DNA of 64,000 nucleotides. It comes from Amycolatopsis regifaucium. GTDB taxonomy: Bacteria; Actinomycetota; Actinomycetes; Mycobacteriales; Pseudonocardiaceae. The translations under genes were made by a program, and so were the position numbers. The notes below the pieces were generated by a model. The model was not told the DNA's origin. It did not search any database and saw only the letters and a list, made by a program, of their open reading frames with translations. This document shows, in pieces, positions 24,510-33,449 of the stretch (the first letter of the stretch is position 1; every line of letters starts with the position of its first letter). The stretch lies in the NCBI RefSeq assembly GCF_001613935.1, contig NZ_LQCI01000011.1, positions 119,795 through 183,794 of the forward strand, written 5' to 3'.

Positions 24510-25427
24510 ATGCCCGAAGTCGCAAACCATTCGAGTGACAGCTGGCTCAAGGTCGGCGCACCGATCGCGTTCGTGCTCATGTGGGCCAGCGGCGCGATCG
24601 CCGTGCTGTACGGCCTCGAGCATTCCTCGGTGGTGACGTTTCTGCTGCTACGCGCCGTCGGCGCGGCCGCGGTCTCCTGGCTGGTGTGGCTGGTCGTGCG
24701 TGATCGACTGCCCGCTCACCGGGGACAGTGGGCACGTTTGATCGCTGTCGCACTTCTGCTGCAGGTGTTCTACCAGGGGTTCTTCTTCCTGGCATTGGGG
24801 ACGGGAGCGCCGGCGGGAGTGGTCGCGGTGCTGGTCGGCTTCCAGCCGGTCCTCACCGCCATCTTGACCCGTCCCGGCTACGACCCCACCCTGTACGCGG
24901 GGCTGGCGCTGGGTTTCGCCGGCGTCGTGGTCACCTCCGCGTCGGGAATCGACCTGAGCGAGGTCGGCAGTGTGCTGGGCGTGGTGTTCTCCATCGCGGC
25001 GCTGATCGGCATCACGGCGGGAACGCTGGTGCAAGGACGCACGGTCGGCGTCGGGGTGTGGGCCTCCCTGGCTTTGCAAAGCACCATCAGTGCCGTCGTC
25101 TACGCCCTCATCGCCCTCACCACAGGAAATCTGCGCGCGCAGGTGAATTCCGAGCTCGTCGCCGCGGTGGGGTGGATGGTCCTGGTCGTGTCCGTCGGAG
25201 CGACCGCGCTGCTGTACTTGATGATCGGCAAGGGCGAAGCCACCAAGGTGACCAGCTTGTTCTACTGCGTTCCACCGGTCACCGCGTTGCTGGACTGGGC
25301 GTTCTTCGGCCGGTTCCTGACCGGCTGGGAGATCGCGGGCGTCGTTCTCGTCTCCTTGGCGGTCGCCCTGACTCAGCGCGCGAAAGAAAGCCACGATCAA
25401 AAACCGAAGCAACCCAGCAAGGCATAG
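24510..25427 (+). CDS. EamA/DMT-family transporter
   Basis: This 305-residue membrane protein has ten predicted hydrophobic segments in two EamA repeats, with VLMWASGAIAVLYGLEHSS and the second-repeat GVVFSIAALIGITAGTL. Members export amino acids and small metabolites. ATG 24510 is preferred; the earlier in-frame stretch is Pro/Ser-rich and runs through the hairpin. It follows the proline hydroxylase by 70 bp in the same direction, so export of proline or hydroxyproline is possible but unproven. Confidence 0.88.
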   Translation: MPEVANHSSDSWLKVGAPIAFVLMWASGAIAVLYGLEHSSVVTFLLLRAVGAAAVSWLVWLVVRDRLPAHRGQWARLIAVALLLQVFYQGFFFLALGTGAPAGVVAVLVGFQPVLTAILTRPGYDPTLYAGLALGFAGVVVTSASGIDLSEVGSVLGVVFSIAALIGITAGTLVQGRTVGVGVWASLALQSTISAVVYALIALTTGNLRAQVNSELVAAVGWMVLVVSVGATALLYLMIGKGEATKVTSLFYCVPPVTALLDWAFFGRFLTGWEIAGVVLVSLAVALTQRAKESHDQKPKQPSKA

Positions 25428-25485
25428 TGCACGAACAGCTCCCGACACGGGCCACCCTGTTCACCCACTCGGTGGACACAGCTTA

Positions 25486-25536
25486 GTCTCCCACTCGGAC
25501 TGTGACCCAGTCCGAAGGCACAACCTGTTGGGAGAC
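25486..25536 (+). promoter_or_regulatory. Nested RNA structure masking the permease ribosome site
   Basis: An outer stem pairs GTCTCCCA (25486-25493) with TGGGAGAC (25529-25536), which contains the Shine-Dalgarno GGGAGA four bases before ATG 25541. Inside it, TCGGACTG (25495-25502) pairs with CAGTCCGA (25508-25515). The fold would hide the ribosome site of the amino-acid permease. No known riboswitch class is recognised. Confidence 0.5.
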
Positions 25537-25540
25537 GACG

Positions 25541-27019
25541 ATGTCCGCACCGCGCAGCCTGGGCTCGGGAACCGGGATATTCCGACGCAAACCGATCGAG
25601 CAGATCCAAGAACTCAGTGACCACGGCGGCGGGCTGCACCGCACGCTGGGGCTCCGCCAGCTGACCGCGATCGGCGTCGGCGGCATCATCGGCGCGGGGA
25701 TCTTCTCCCTGGCCGGGGCGGTCGCGAACGAGAAAGCCGGCCCCGCCGTGCTCATCTCGTTCCTCATCGCGGGGATCGCCAGCGCGGCGGCCGCGTTCTC
25801 CTATGCCGAGTTCGCCGGGCTGATCCCCCGTGCCGGATCCGCCTACACCTATGGCTACACGGTGCTGGGCGAGATCGTCGGCTGGTTCATCGGCTGGGAC
25901 CTCCTGCTCGAATACACCGCGATCGTGGCGGTGGTCGCGATCGGCATCTCGGGCTACTTCAACGAGTTACTGGGCTATCTCGACATCAAGCTCCCGTTGT
26001 GGATGCTCGGTGCTCCTGGCACCGAGAAGGGCGACGTCGCCTCCGGCTCGTACAAGATCAACCTGTTCGCCGTGCTGCTGTGCTTGCTGATCGCCTTCAT
26101 CCTCAACCAGGGCATGAAGAACGCGGCCCGGTTCGAGACACTGCTGGTCTACCTGAAGGTCGCGCTGGTCCTGCTGGTGATCGTCGTCGGCGTGTTCCAC
26201 ATCAACACCGACAACTACTCGAACTTCTTCCCGTTCGGCCTCAGCGGCGCCTTCACGGGCGCGGCGACGGTGTTCTTCGCGGTCTTCGGCTACGACGCCA
26301 TGTCCACCGCGGCCGAGGAATCGACCGACTCCCAGAAGCACATGCCGAAGGCGATCATCTACTCGCTCGCCATCTCGATGGTGCTCTACGTGCTGGCCTG
26401 CCTGGTCCTGACCGGCATGGTCAACTACAAGGACATCGACAGCGAAGCGGCCTTCTCCAGTGCTTTCGCGGGTATCGGGATGAAGTGGCTCGGCCTGATC
26501 ATCGCGGTCGGCGCGATCATCGGCATCACCACGGTTTTGTTCACCTTCCTCATGGGCGCGAGCCGGGTCGGTTACTCGATGAGCCGCGACGGTCTGCTGC
26601 CCAAGTGGTTCGGCAAGACCCACCCGGTGCGCAAGGTGCCGAGCCGGATGACCTGGGTGCTCGGCATTGCGTCGGCGCTCATCGCGGGTCTGCTGCCCAT
26701 CGGTGAAGCCGCCGAACTGACCAACATCGGCATCCTGCTCGCGTTCGTGGTCGTCTGCGTCGCGGTGATCGTGCTGCGTTACAAGCAGCCCGACCTGCCG
26801 CGGTCCTTCAAGACCCCGGGCATGCCGGTCGTGCCGATCATCGGCGTCGTGTTCTCGATCTGGCTGATCACGTTCCTGGACCCGGAGACGTGGCTGCGGT
26901 TCGCCGTCTGGTTCGGCATCGGCCTGATCATCTACTTCGCCTACAGCCGCCGTCACTCCGCGATGAACGCGGACAACGGCGAAGCGAAACAGATCAGCGG
27001 AGACGACTCAAACGCGTAG
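25541..27019 (+). CDS. APC-superfamily amino-acid permease (cationic amino acid transporter type)
   Basis: This 492-residue permease has about twelve to fourteen membrane segments. It carries the APC signature GVGGIIGAGIFSLAG in helix 1, FSYAEFAGLIPRAGSAYTY, the FFAVFGYDAMSTAAEE segment and MGASRVGYSMSRDGLLP, as in the CAT/YhdG group. It probably imports an amino acid by proton symport. ATG 25541 is chosen over a GTG 39 bp upstream that lies inside the leader hairpin. Its end overlaps the convergent nitronate monooxygenase gene by 26 bp. Confidence 0.92.
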   Translation: MSAPRSLGSGTGIFRRKPIEQIQELSDHGGGLHRTLGLRQLTAIGVGGIIGAGIFSLAGAVANEKAGPAVLISFLIAGIASAAAAFSYAEFAGLIPRAGSAYTYGYTVLGEIVGWFIGWDLLLEYTAIVAVVAIGISGYFNELLGYLDIKLPLWMLGAPGTEKGDVASGSYKINLFAVLLCLLIAFILNQGMKNAARFETLLVYLKVALVLLVIVVGVFHINTDNYSNFFPFGLSGAFTGAATVFFAVFGYDAMSTAAEESTDSQKHMPKAIIYSLAISMVLYVLACLVLTGMVNYKDIDSEAAFSSAFAGIGMKWLGLIIAVGAIIGITTVLFTFLMGASRVGYSMSRDGLLPKWFGKTHPVRKVPSRMTWVLGIASALIAGLLPIGEAAELTNIGILLAFVVVCVAVIVLRYKQPDLPRSFKTPGMPVVPIIGVVFSIWLITFLDPETWLRFAVWFGIGLIIYFAYSRRHSAMNADNGEAKQISGDDSNA

Positions 27020-28043
27020 CGGCTTCGCGGGCTTCGGTCTGGAGGCGTTCGACGATCGACGCCGCCGGGCCGGAGCCCGCCAGTTCGTACGTCTGCCCCG
27101 CGTAGAGCGACATCACTTCCCGATCCCCCGCCTTCCCGGCCGCCGCGCGGACCGGTTTGGTCAGGTTGTTGATCTCCGGATAAGCCGATGGCGCGGTGGC
27201 CGAAAAGTCCGTGACCGCGCGGTTGACCAGCGCACGGGCGGGCCGTCCGCTGAACGCCCTGGTGAACGCGGTCGGCCTGCCGCCTTCGGCCAATGCCTGC
27301 CGGTGCGCGGGCTGGGTACCGGCTTCGTCCGCACGCAGGAACGCGGTACCCAGCTGAGCCGCGACCGCGCCCGCCGCGAGAACCGCCGCGACGTCGGCAC
27401 CGTGCACGAGCCCACCGGTCGCGACGAGTGGCAGGTCCGTCCGCGCCGAGATCAGGCGAAGCAGGCTGAGTACCCCGTACTGCGTTCCCCCACCTTCGAC
27501 GCCGGGCTCGTCGGCGAAGAGCCCTCGATGTGCTCCGGCTTCGAATCCCTGGACGACGAGCGCGTCCGCGCCGACCGCTACGGCCCGGTCGGCCTCGACG
27601 GGGCTGGTGACGGTGACGGCCACCTTGCTCCCGTTGCCGTGCAGTCGTTCGACGTCGTCGGGCGAGGGCGCGCCGAAGGTGAAGGAGACCACCGGCACCT
27701 TCCACTTCAAGACGACTTCCAGCTTCGCGTTGTAGGCGTCGTCGTCCCACCGCGGCTCGCCGAGCTCGACGCCATAGCGCTCCGCCTCCGCCCGCCAGCG
27801 CTGGACGTGGCCATCGAGGTCCGCCGAAGCGGCGCCACCCGGGACGAAAAGATTCACGCCGAAGGGGGCACCGGTCAGCTCGGCTGTCTTCGCGATTCTG
27901 TCCGCGAGGGCTTCGGCGCTCAGGTAACCGCCTGCGAGAAAGCCGAAGCCTCCCGCCGCGGTCACCGCGGCCACCAGCCCGGGAGTGGTCGGGCCACCGG
28001 CCATCGGGGCCGCTATCACGGGAAAACGCAGCTCGTCGAACAC
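26994..28043 (-). CDS. Nitronate monooxygenase (NPD family)
   Basis: This 349-residue FMN-dependent TIM-barrel enzyme oxidises alkyl nitronates such as propionate-3-nitronate. The motifs are FPVIAAPMAGGPTTP at the start, GVNLFVPG, the catalytic His in VVQGFEAGAHRG, and the phosphate-binding VATGGLVHGADVAAVLAAGA. The length suits the class I enzymes. It probably detoxifies nitro compounds. It is convergent with the permease and divergent from the GH20 gene. Confidence 0.9.
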   Translation of the reverse strand: MFDELRFPVIAAPMAGGPTTPGLVAAVTAAGGFGFLAGGYLSAEALADRIAKTAELTGAPFGVNLFVPGGAASADLDGHVQRWRAEAERYGVELGEPRWDDDAYNAKLEVVLKWKVPVVSFTFGAPSPDDVERLHGNGSKVAVTVTSPVEADRAVAVGADALVVQGFEAGAHRGLFADEPGVEGGGTQYGVLSLLRLISARTDLPLVATGGLVHGADVAAVLAAGAVAAQLGTAFLRADEAGTQPAHRQALAEGGRPTAFTRAFSGRPARALVNRAVTDFSATAPSAYPEINNLTKPVRAAAGKAGDREVMSLYAGQTYELAGSGPAASIVERLQTEAREAATRLSRLR

Positions 28044-28112
28044 GATCCCGACGATAGTCCCACCCTGGCGATCCGGAATGTGACGTTCGGCTACCGCATC
28101 GTTTCTCCACGG

Positions 28113-28124
28113 TGGTCTAGACCT
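28113..28124. promoter_or_regulatory. DasR-responsive element (dre-like)
   Basis: TGGTCTAGACCT contains the perfect 10-bp palindrome GGTCTAGACC (28114-28123), the core of the DasR site TGGTCTAGACCA, with one end base changed. DasR is the GntR-family regulator of N-acetylglucosamine and chitin genes in actinomycetes. The site lies 74 bp before the hexosaminidase start, exactly where such control is expected. Confidence 0.8.
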
Positions 28125-28156
28125 TTCACGCCGAAAATGCGACGATCGAGACAGTC

Positions 28157-28170
28157 GTGACGCAGGTCAC
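28157..28170. promoter_or_regulatory. CRP/GlxR-like palindrome before GH20 gene
   Basis: GTGACGCAGGTCAC has perfect 5-bp arms GTGAC/GTCAC and fits the core of the CRP-family consensus GTGA-N6-TCAC. It sits 27 bp upstream of the hexosaminidase start and downstream of the DasR-like site. A near copy with the same centre lies at 1321. Confidence 0.45.
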
Positions 28171-28197
28171 TTCTCCCCTGTCGCCTGGAGGTTCCCG

Positions 28198-29961
28198 GTG
28201 AAGAGCTTGAGAGCGCGGCTGGGCCGCGCCGTCGTCGGGGTGGCGCTGCTCGCCGGCGCCACCACCGCAGCCGCCCCTGTCGCGGACGCGGCCACTCCGC
28301 CGTTGCAGGCGATCGTCCCCGCGCCGGTCTCGGCCCAAGCCGTCGCCGGGTCCGACCACACCCTGACCACGAACACGAAGATCTACACCCAAGCCGGTTC
28401 GGCACCCGCCAAGGCGGTCGGCGACTACCTGGCCGGCGTCCTGCGCAAGTCGACCGGTTTCGCCCTGCCCGTCTCGGACGCGCCTTCGGGCACACCCACC
28501 GACGGCATCTCGTTGCTGCTGTCCGGCGCCGATCCCCGCGTCGGTGATCAGGGCTACCAGCTGAGCTCGAGGTCCGCTTCGGTCATCCTGCGCGCGACGA
28601 CGGCGCAGGGCCTCTTCGGCGGCGTCCAGACCCTGCGGCAACTGCTGCCCGGCAAGATCGAGAGCCCTACTGTGCAGGACGGCCCCTGGACGATCCCGGG
28701 CGCCGACATCCTGGACCACCCCCGCTTCGGCTACCGCGGCGCCATGCTCGACGTCGCCCGGCACTTCCACCCGGTCGCGACCGTCAAGCGGTACATCGAC
28801 CAACTGGCCCAGTACAAGATCAACAACTTGCACCTGCATCTGGCCGACGACCAGGGCTGGCGGATTCAGATCGACAGCTGGCCGCGCCTGGCCACCTATG
28901 GAGGCAGTACCCAGGTCGGTGGCGGCGCCGGCGGCTACTACACGAAGGCGCAGTACACCGAGATCGTGAACTACGCGGCTTCGCGGTTCATCACGGTCAT
29001 CCCGGAGATCGACATGCCCGGGCACACCAACGCCGCCCAGGCGTCCTACGCCGAGCTGAACTGCAACAACACCGCTCCCCCGCTGCGCACCGACACCGCG
29101 GTCGGCTACAGCTCGCTCTGCATCTCGAAGGAGATCACCTACACCTTCGTCAACGACGTGATCCGGGAGATCGCCGCGCTGACCCCGGGACCGTACTTCC
29201 ATCTCGGCGGTGACGAGGCCCAGGCAACCAGCGACGCGGACTACCGCACCTTCATGAACCGCGTGCTGCCGATGGTGGCCGCCGCCGGGAAGCAGGTCGT
29301 CGGCTGGCATGAGATCGGCAAGGCCACCCTGCCCGCCACGGCGACCCCGCAGTTCTGGGGCACGACCACGTCGAGCACCGAGGTCTCGAACGCCGTCGCT
29401 CGCGGGAGCAAGGTGATCCTGTCCCCGGCGAACAAGGCGTACCTGGACATGAAGTACAACTCCAGCACCCCGATCGGGCTCTCGTGGGCGGGCTACATCG
29501 AGGTCCAGGACGCCTACAACTGGAACCCGGGCGCATATCTCTCCGGCGTGCCCGAATCCGCCGTCCGCGGTGTCGAATCCCCGCTGTGGACCGAAACCGT
29601 GGTGACCCCGGCGAACATCGACTACCTCGCGTTCCCGAGGCTTCCGGCGCATGCCGAACTCGGCTGGTCGCCGTGGTCGACCCACGACTGGAACGCCTTC
29701 CGCGTCCGCCTCGGCGCGCAGGCCCCGCGCTGGCAGGCGCAGGGCATCGGCTACTACGCGTCGAGCCAGGTGCCTTGGGAGACGGGCTCCACCAACCCCG
29801 GCACCTGCGCTCTCCCGGCGTGGGACCGCGCTTCGGCCTACACCGGCGGCACGAGCGTCTCCCACAACGGGCACAAGTGGTACGCGAAATGGTGGACACA
29901 GGGCGAGGAGCCCGGCACCACCGGGCAGTGGGGCGTCTGGCGCGACGACGGGACCTGTTGA
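28198..29961 (+). CDS. Secreted beta-N-acetylhexosaminidase (GH20) with C-terminal chitin-binding module
   Basis: This 587-residue enzyme cleaves terminal N-acetylglucosamine from chitin oligomers outside the cell. It has a signal peptide ending near ADAATPP (about residue 32), a GH20 N-terminal domain (about 40-165), and the catalytic barrel starting at FGYRGAMLDVARHFHP. The catalytic Asp-Glu pair is D339-E340 in HLGGDEAQ. The last 45 residues (WDRASAYTGGTSVSHNGHKW, then ending in a Cys) form a CBM5/12 module. GTG 28198 follows GGAGG. A DasR-like operator and a CRP-like site precede it. Confidence 0.96.
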   Translation: MKSLRARLGRAVVGVALLAGATTAAAPVADAATPPLQAIVPAPVSAQAVAGSDHTLTTNTKIYTQAGSAPAKAVGDYLAGVLRKSTGFALPVSDAPSGTPTDGISLLLSGADPRVGDQGYQLSSRSASVILRATTAQGLFGGVQTLRQLLPGKIESPTVQDGPWTIPGADILDHPRFGYRGAMLDVARHFHPVATVKRYIDQLAQYKINNLHLHLADDQGWRIQIDSWPRLATYGGSTQVGGGAGGYYTKAQYTEIVNYAASRFITVIPEIDMPGHTNAAQASYAELNCNNTAPPLRTDTAVGYSSLCISKEITYTFVNDVIREIAALTPGPYFHLGGDEAQATSDADYRTFMNRVLPMVAAAGKQVVGWHEIGKATLPATATPQFWGTTTSSTEVSNAVARGSKVILSPANKAYLDMKYNSSTPIGLSWAGYIEVQDAYNWNPGAYLSGVPESAVRGVESPLWTETVVTPANIDYLAFPRLPAHAELGWSPWSTHDWNAFRVRLGAQAPRWQAQGIGYYASSQVPWETGSTNPGTCALPAWDRASAYTGGTSVSHNGHKWYAKWWTQGEEPGTTGQWGVWRDDGTC

Positions 29962-30018
29962 TCTCCTCCGTTCGCCCGCTCGGCCCCTTCACCGGGCCGG
30001 GCGGGCTACGGTGGAACC

Positions 30019-30465
30019 ATGGCTGCCGACCTCGAACTAGTCCGCGCCCTTTCCTTACGCGAAAACGGACTCGCGACCGTTTCGACCGTCCGCGCGGACG
30101 GCACCGTGCATTCGTCGGTGGTGAACGCGGGCGTGATCGAAGACCCGGTCACGAAGGCACCGGGGGTCGGTTTCGTCGCGGTGGGCGGGGCGAAGAAGCT
30201 CGATCTGTTCCGCCGGGCGGGCCACGCCACGATCACCTTCCGCCGAGGCTGGGAATGGGCGGCGGTCCAGGGCGCCGTCCATCTCATCGGCCCGGACGAC
30301 CCGGATCCGGACTTCGCCCCGGCCCGGCTCCCTCAGCTGCTGCGTGAGGTCTTCATCGCGGCGACGGGGACACACGACGACTGGGACGAGTACGATCGCG
30401 TGATGGCCGCCGAACGCCGCGTCGCCGTCTTCGTCACGGCGAACCGCATCAGCGGTAATCGCTGA
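30019..30465 (+). CDS. F420/FMN-binding PPOX-class split-barrel protein
   Basis: This 148-residue protein has the pyridoxamine-phosphate-oxidase-like split barrel: RENGLATVSTVRADGTVHSSVVNAG, then GAKKLDLFRRAGHATITFR, and a C-terminal helix-strand pair. It matches the TIGR03618-type actinobacterial F420-dependent group by pattern. The reaction is unknown. It ends just before a strong terminator shared with lepA. Confidence 0.85.
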   Translation: MAADLELVRALSLRENGLATVSTVRADGTVHSSVVNAGVIEDPVTKAPGVGFVAVGGAKKLDLFRRAGHATITFRRGWEWAAVQGAVHLIGPDDPDPDFAPARLPQLLREVFIAATGTHDDWDEYDRVMAAERRVAVFVTANRISGNR

Positions 30466-30470
30466 CACGA

Positions 30471-30503
30471 AAAGGCCGCCCGGCAACGCTTCGGGCGGCC
30501 TTT
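30471..30503. terminator. Bidirectional terminator between PPOX gene and lepA
   Basis: AAAGGCCGCCCG (30471-30482) pairs perfectly with CGGGCGGCCTTT (30492-30503) over a nine-base loop. A-runs and T-runs flank the stem on both sides, so it can serve both convergent genes. Confidence 0.85.
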
Positions 30504-30515
30504 CGCGAGTGTCGC

Positions 30516-32354
30516 CTACTTCTTCTTGCCGCTGTCCTCAGTGGACAGTGCGGCGACGAAGGCCTCCTGCGGGACCTCGACGCGGCCGACGGTCTTCATC
30601 CGCTTCTTGCCTTCCTTCTGCTTTTCCAGCAGCTTGCGCTTACGCGAGATGTCACCGCCGTAGCACTTCGCGAGCACGTCCTTGCGGATCGCGCGAATGG
30701 TCTCGCGGGCGATGATGCGGGCCCCGATGGCGGCCTGGATCGGCACCTCGAAGTTCTGCCGCGGGATCAGCTCGCGAAGCCGGTTCACCATGCGGTTGCC
30801 GTAATTGTAGGCATCGTCCTTGTGCACGATCGCGGAGAACGCGTCGACACCCTCACCCTGCAGCAGGATGTCCACCTTGACCAGGTCCGCCGCCTGCGAG
30901 CCCGCCTCTTCGTAGTCCAGCGACGCGTAACCGCGGGTCCGCGACTTCAGCGTGTCGAAGAAGTCGAAGATGATCTCGCCCAGCGGCAGGTTGTACCGCA
31001 GTTCGACCCGGTCTTCGGACAAGTAGTCCATACCGAGCAGCGTGCCGCGCTTGTTCTGGCACAGCTCCATGATCGTGCCGATGAACTCCGACGGCGCCAG
31101 GATGCTCACCTTGCTGACCGGTTCGAGCACCTTGTCGATCTTGTTCCCGGTCGGCCAGTCCGAAGGGTTGGTGACGTGGATTTCCTTGCCGTCGTCCAGC
31201 ACGACGTCGTAGACCACGTTCGGCGCGGTGGAGATCAGGTCGAGGCCGAACTCGCGTTCCAGGCGGTCGCGGGTGATCTCCAGGTGCAGCAGGCCGAGAA
31301 AACCGCAGCGGAAGCCGAACCCGAGCGCCACCGACGTCTCGGGCTCGTAGTCGAGTGCGGCGTCGTTGAGCTGGAGCTTGTCCAAGGCCTCGCGCAGGTC
31401 CGGGTAGTCCGAACCGTCCACCGGGTACAGACCGGAGTAGACCATCGGCTTCGGCTCCCGGTAGCCGGCGAGCGGCTCCTTCGCGCCGCTTCGCTCGGAA
31501 GTGACGGTGTCACCGACCTTCGACTGCCGGACGTCCTTCACCCCGGTGATGAGGTAGCCCACCTCACCGACGCCGAGGCCCTTGCTGGCCTTGGGCTCCG
31601 GCGAGATGATCCCGACCTCGAGGAGTTCGTGCGTGGCGCCGGTCGACATCATCTTGATCCGCTCACGCGGCGTGATCTTGCCGTCGACGACCCTGATGTA
31701 GGTGACGACGCCTCGATAGGTGTCGTACACCGAGTCGAAGATCATCGCCCGTGCCGGGGCGTCAGCGTCGCCCGTCGGCGCGGGCACCTGCTTCACCACC
31801 GCGTCGAGCAGCTCGCCGACTCCGACGCCGGTCTTGGCGGACACGCGCAACACGTCCGAGGGCTCACAGCCGATGATGTGCGCGATCTCGGCGGCGTACT
31901 TGTCCGGATCCGCCGACGGCAGGTCGATCTTGTTGAGCACCGGGATGATCTGGAGGTTGTTCTCCAGCGCAAGGTACAGGTTGGCGAGCGTCTGCGCCTC
32001 GATCCCCTGCGCGGCGTCCACCAGCAGGACCGCCCCTTCGCACGCCTCGAGCGCGCGCGAAACTTCATAGGTGAAGTCGACGTGTCCCGGCGTGTCGATC
32101 ATGTGCAGGACGTGGTCCTGCCCTTCGACCTTCCAGGGCAGCCGCACGTTCTGCGCCTTGATCGTGATCCCGCGTTCACGCTCGATGTCCATCCGGTCGA
32201 GGTACTGCGCGCGCATCGCCCGCTCCTCGACCACGCCGGTGAGCTGCAGCATCCGGTCGGCCAGGGTCGACTTGCCGTGGTCGATGTGCGCGATGATGCA
32301 GAAGTTCCGGATGAGCTCCGGGGGCGTGAACGTGGTGTCGGCGAACGTCGTCAA
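30516..32354 (-). CDS. lepA: Elongation factor 4
   Basis: This 612-residue ribosomal GTPase back-translocates stalled ribosomes. The P-loop AHIDHGKS is at residues 22-29, the effector region has [14 protein letters not shown], and DTPGHVDF and NKIDLP follow. The domain II beta barrel, domain III/V folds and the LepA-specific C-terminal domain ([27 protein letters not shown], then [16 protein letters not shown]) are complete. Full length, single gene, with its own upstream region. Confidence 0.98.
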   Translation of the reverse strand: MTTFADTTFTPPELIRNFCIIAHIDHGKSTLADRMLQLTGVVEERAMRAQYLDRMDIERERGITIKAQNVRLPWKVEGQDHVLHMIDTPGHVDFTYEVSRALEACEGAVLLVDAAQGIEAQTLANLYLALENNLQIIPVLNKIDLPSADPDKYAAEIAHIIGCEPSDVLRVSAKTGVGVGELLDAVVKQVPAPTGDADAPARAMIFDSVYDTYRGVVTYIRVVDGKITPRERIKMMSTGATHELLEVGIISPEPKASKGLGVGEVGYLITGVKDVRQSKVGDTVTSERSGAKEPLAGYREPKPMVYSGLYPVDGSDYPDLREALDKLQLNDAALDYEPETSVALGFGFRCGFLGLLHLEITRDRLEREFGLDLISTAPNVVYDVVLDDGKEIHVTNPSDWPTGNKIDKVLEPVSKVSILAPSEFIGTIMELCQNKRGTLLGMDYLSEDRVELRYNLPLGEIIFDFFDTLKSRTRGYASLDYEEAGSQAADLVKVDILLQGEGVDAFSAIVHKDDAYNYGNRMVNRLRELIPRQNFEVPIQAAIGARIIARETIRAIRKDVLAKCYGGDISRKRKLLEKQKEGKKRMKTVGRVEVPQEAFVAALSTEDSGKKK

Positions 32355-32467
32355 CGGGTTTCCTCGCGAAGGTCGGGGTGTGCCACGTCTATGGTCCCAT
32401 GCCGCTCCGGGTGGGAGTGGGGGTCATCCCCGATGCGGGCCTTGGTGAGCTGTGGTGCCCTCGAAGT

Positions 32468-33055
32468 ATGAGTACTTCACTGGCCCAAATGCTCGACCGC
32501 ACCTTCGGCCGTCCCAGGGGACTGCTCGGCCGGTTCGGCGGCCTGGCGATGGAGCGCGGCAACGCCGCCACCGAACTTCGTGTCGTCGAACTGGCGTCGA
32601 TCGAGGCCGGCGAAACCGTCCTGATCGTGGGCCCCGGCCCGGGCGTCGGCCTGCGGGCCGCGGCCGAACGCGCCGCCCGCGCCATCGGCGTCGACCCGTC
32701 GTCGGAGATGATCGCCCGCTCCCGCCGCCGGTGCGGCGACAAGGTGGAACTGCGCAGCGGTACCGCGGCCTCCACGGGCGAGCCGGACGAGAGCGTGGAC
32801 GTGGTCCTGAGCGTCAACAATGTGCAGCTGTGGGAGGACAGGACGGCCGGGTTCACCGAGCTGTTCCGCGTGCTCCGCCCCGGCGGCAGGCTGCTGCTGT
32901 CGTCGCACGAGAAGTGGCTGCCGGTGTCGCGGCACGAACTGGCCGACGAGACCGCCGCGGCAGGCTTCACCGACCTGCAGACCTGGACCTGGGAGCCACC
33001 GGGGCTCGGCGCGTCCCTGGCCGCTCAGCTCCGCGCGGTCAAACCCACGACCTAA
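32468..33055 (+). CDS. SAM-dependent methyltransferase, class I
   Basis: This 195-residue protein has a Rossmann-like methyltransferase core: VLIVGPGPGVGLRAAAE as motif I at about 52-68, IGVDPSSEMIARS as motif II, DVVLSVNNVQLW as the post-I acidic/aromatic motif, and LRPGGRLLLSSHE. The ATG at 32468 is preferred; the frame extends upstream without a ribosome site. It overlaps the convergent VOC gene by four bases. Substrate unknown. Confidence 0.88.
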   Translation: MSTSLAQMLDRTFGRPRGLLGRFGGLAMERGNAATELRVVELASIEAGETVLIVGPGPGVGLRAAAERAARAIGVDPSSEMIARSRRRCGDKVELRSGTAASTGEPDESVDVVLSVNNVQLWEDRTAGFTELFRVLRPGGRLLLSSHEKWLPVSRHELADETAAAGFTDLQTWTWEPPGLGASLAAQLRAVKPTT

Positions 33056-33426
33056 CGCGGATCGGTGCGCAAGGGATGCTCACGCGGCACCTCGACCAGC
33101 ACGATCCTGGTGCCGTCCGGATCAGCGATCCACGCTTCGTCCAGGCCCCACGGCTCACGCCGTGCTTCGCGGACCGGCTCCAGCCCCTTCGCGGCGAGCT
33201 CCGCCAGCACCGCCGTCAGGTCCCGGACCTGGAGCCACAAGGCGACGTCCGGCGTCGGCCCGGTCTTCCCGGTCCCCACGATCTCGATCGACCCGTTCCC
33301 TGCGAAGAACACCGTTCCACCGGGGAACTCCTTGTCGATGGCCAGGCCCAGGGTGTCCCGGTAGAACGCCGTCGACACATCGAGGTCCTTCGGGTGGATC
33401 AGCACCCTGCTGCTCAGCACGTCCAT
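33052..33426 (-). CDS. VOC-family protein
   Basis: This 124-residue protein has a two-module glyoxalase fold: VLIHPKDLDVSTAFYRDTLGL opens the first and WLQVRDLTAVLAELAAKGL with AWIADPDGTRIVLVEVP the second. Such small VOC proteins are dioxygenases, epimerases or drug-binding proteins. It starts 23 bp downstream of the EamA gene and is likely co-transcribed with it. Confidence 0.85.
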   Translation of the reverse strand: MDVLSSRVLIHPKDLDVSTAFYRDTLGLAIDKEFPGGTVFFAGNGSIEIVGTGKTGPTPDVALWLQVRDLTAVLAELAAKGLEPVREARREPWGLDEAWIADPDGTRIVLVEVPREHPLRTDPR

Positions 33427-33449
33427 GGCTCAATCCCTACCGGATGCGT

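Noticed and set aside
30822..32471. Long plus-strand frame opposite lepA
   Set aside because: lepA is unmistakable on the other strand; the frame is a composition artefact.
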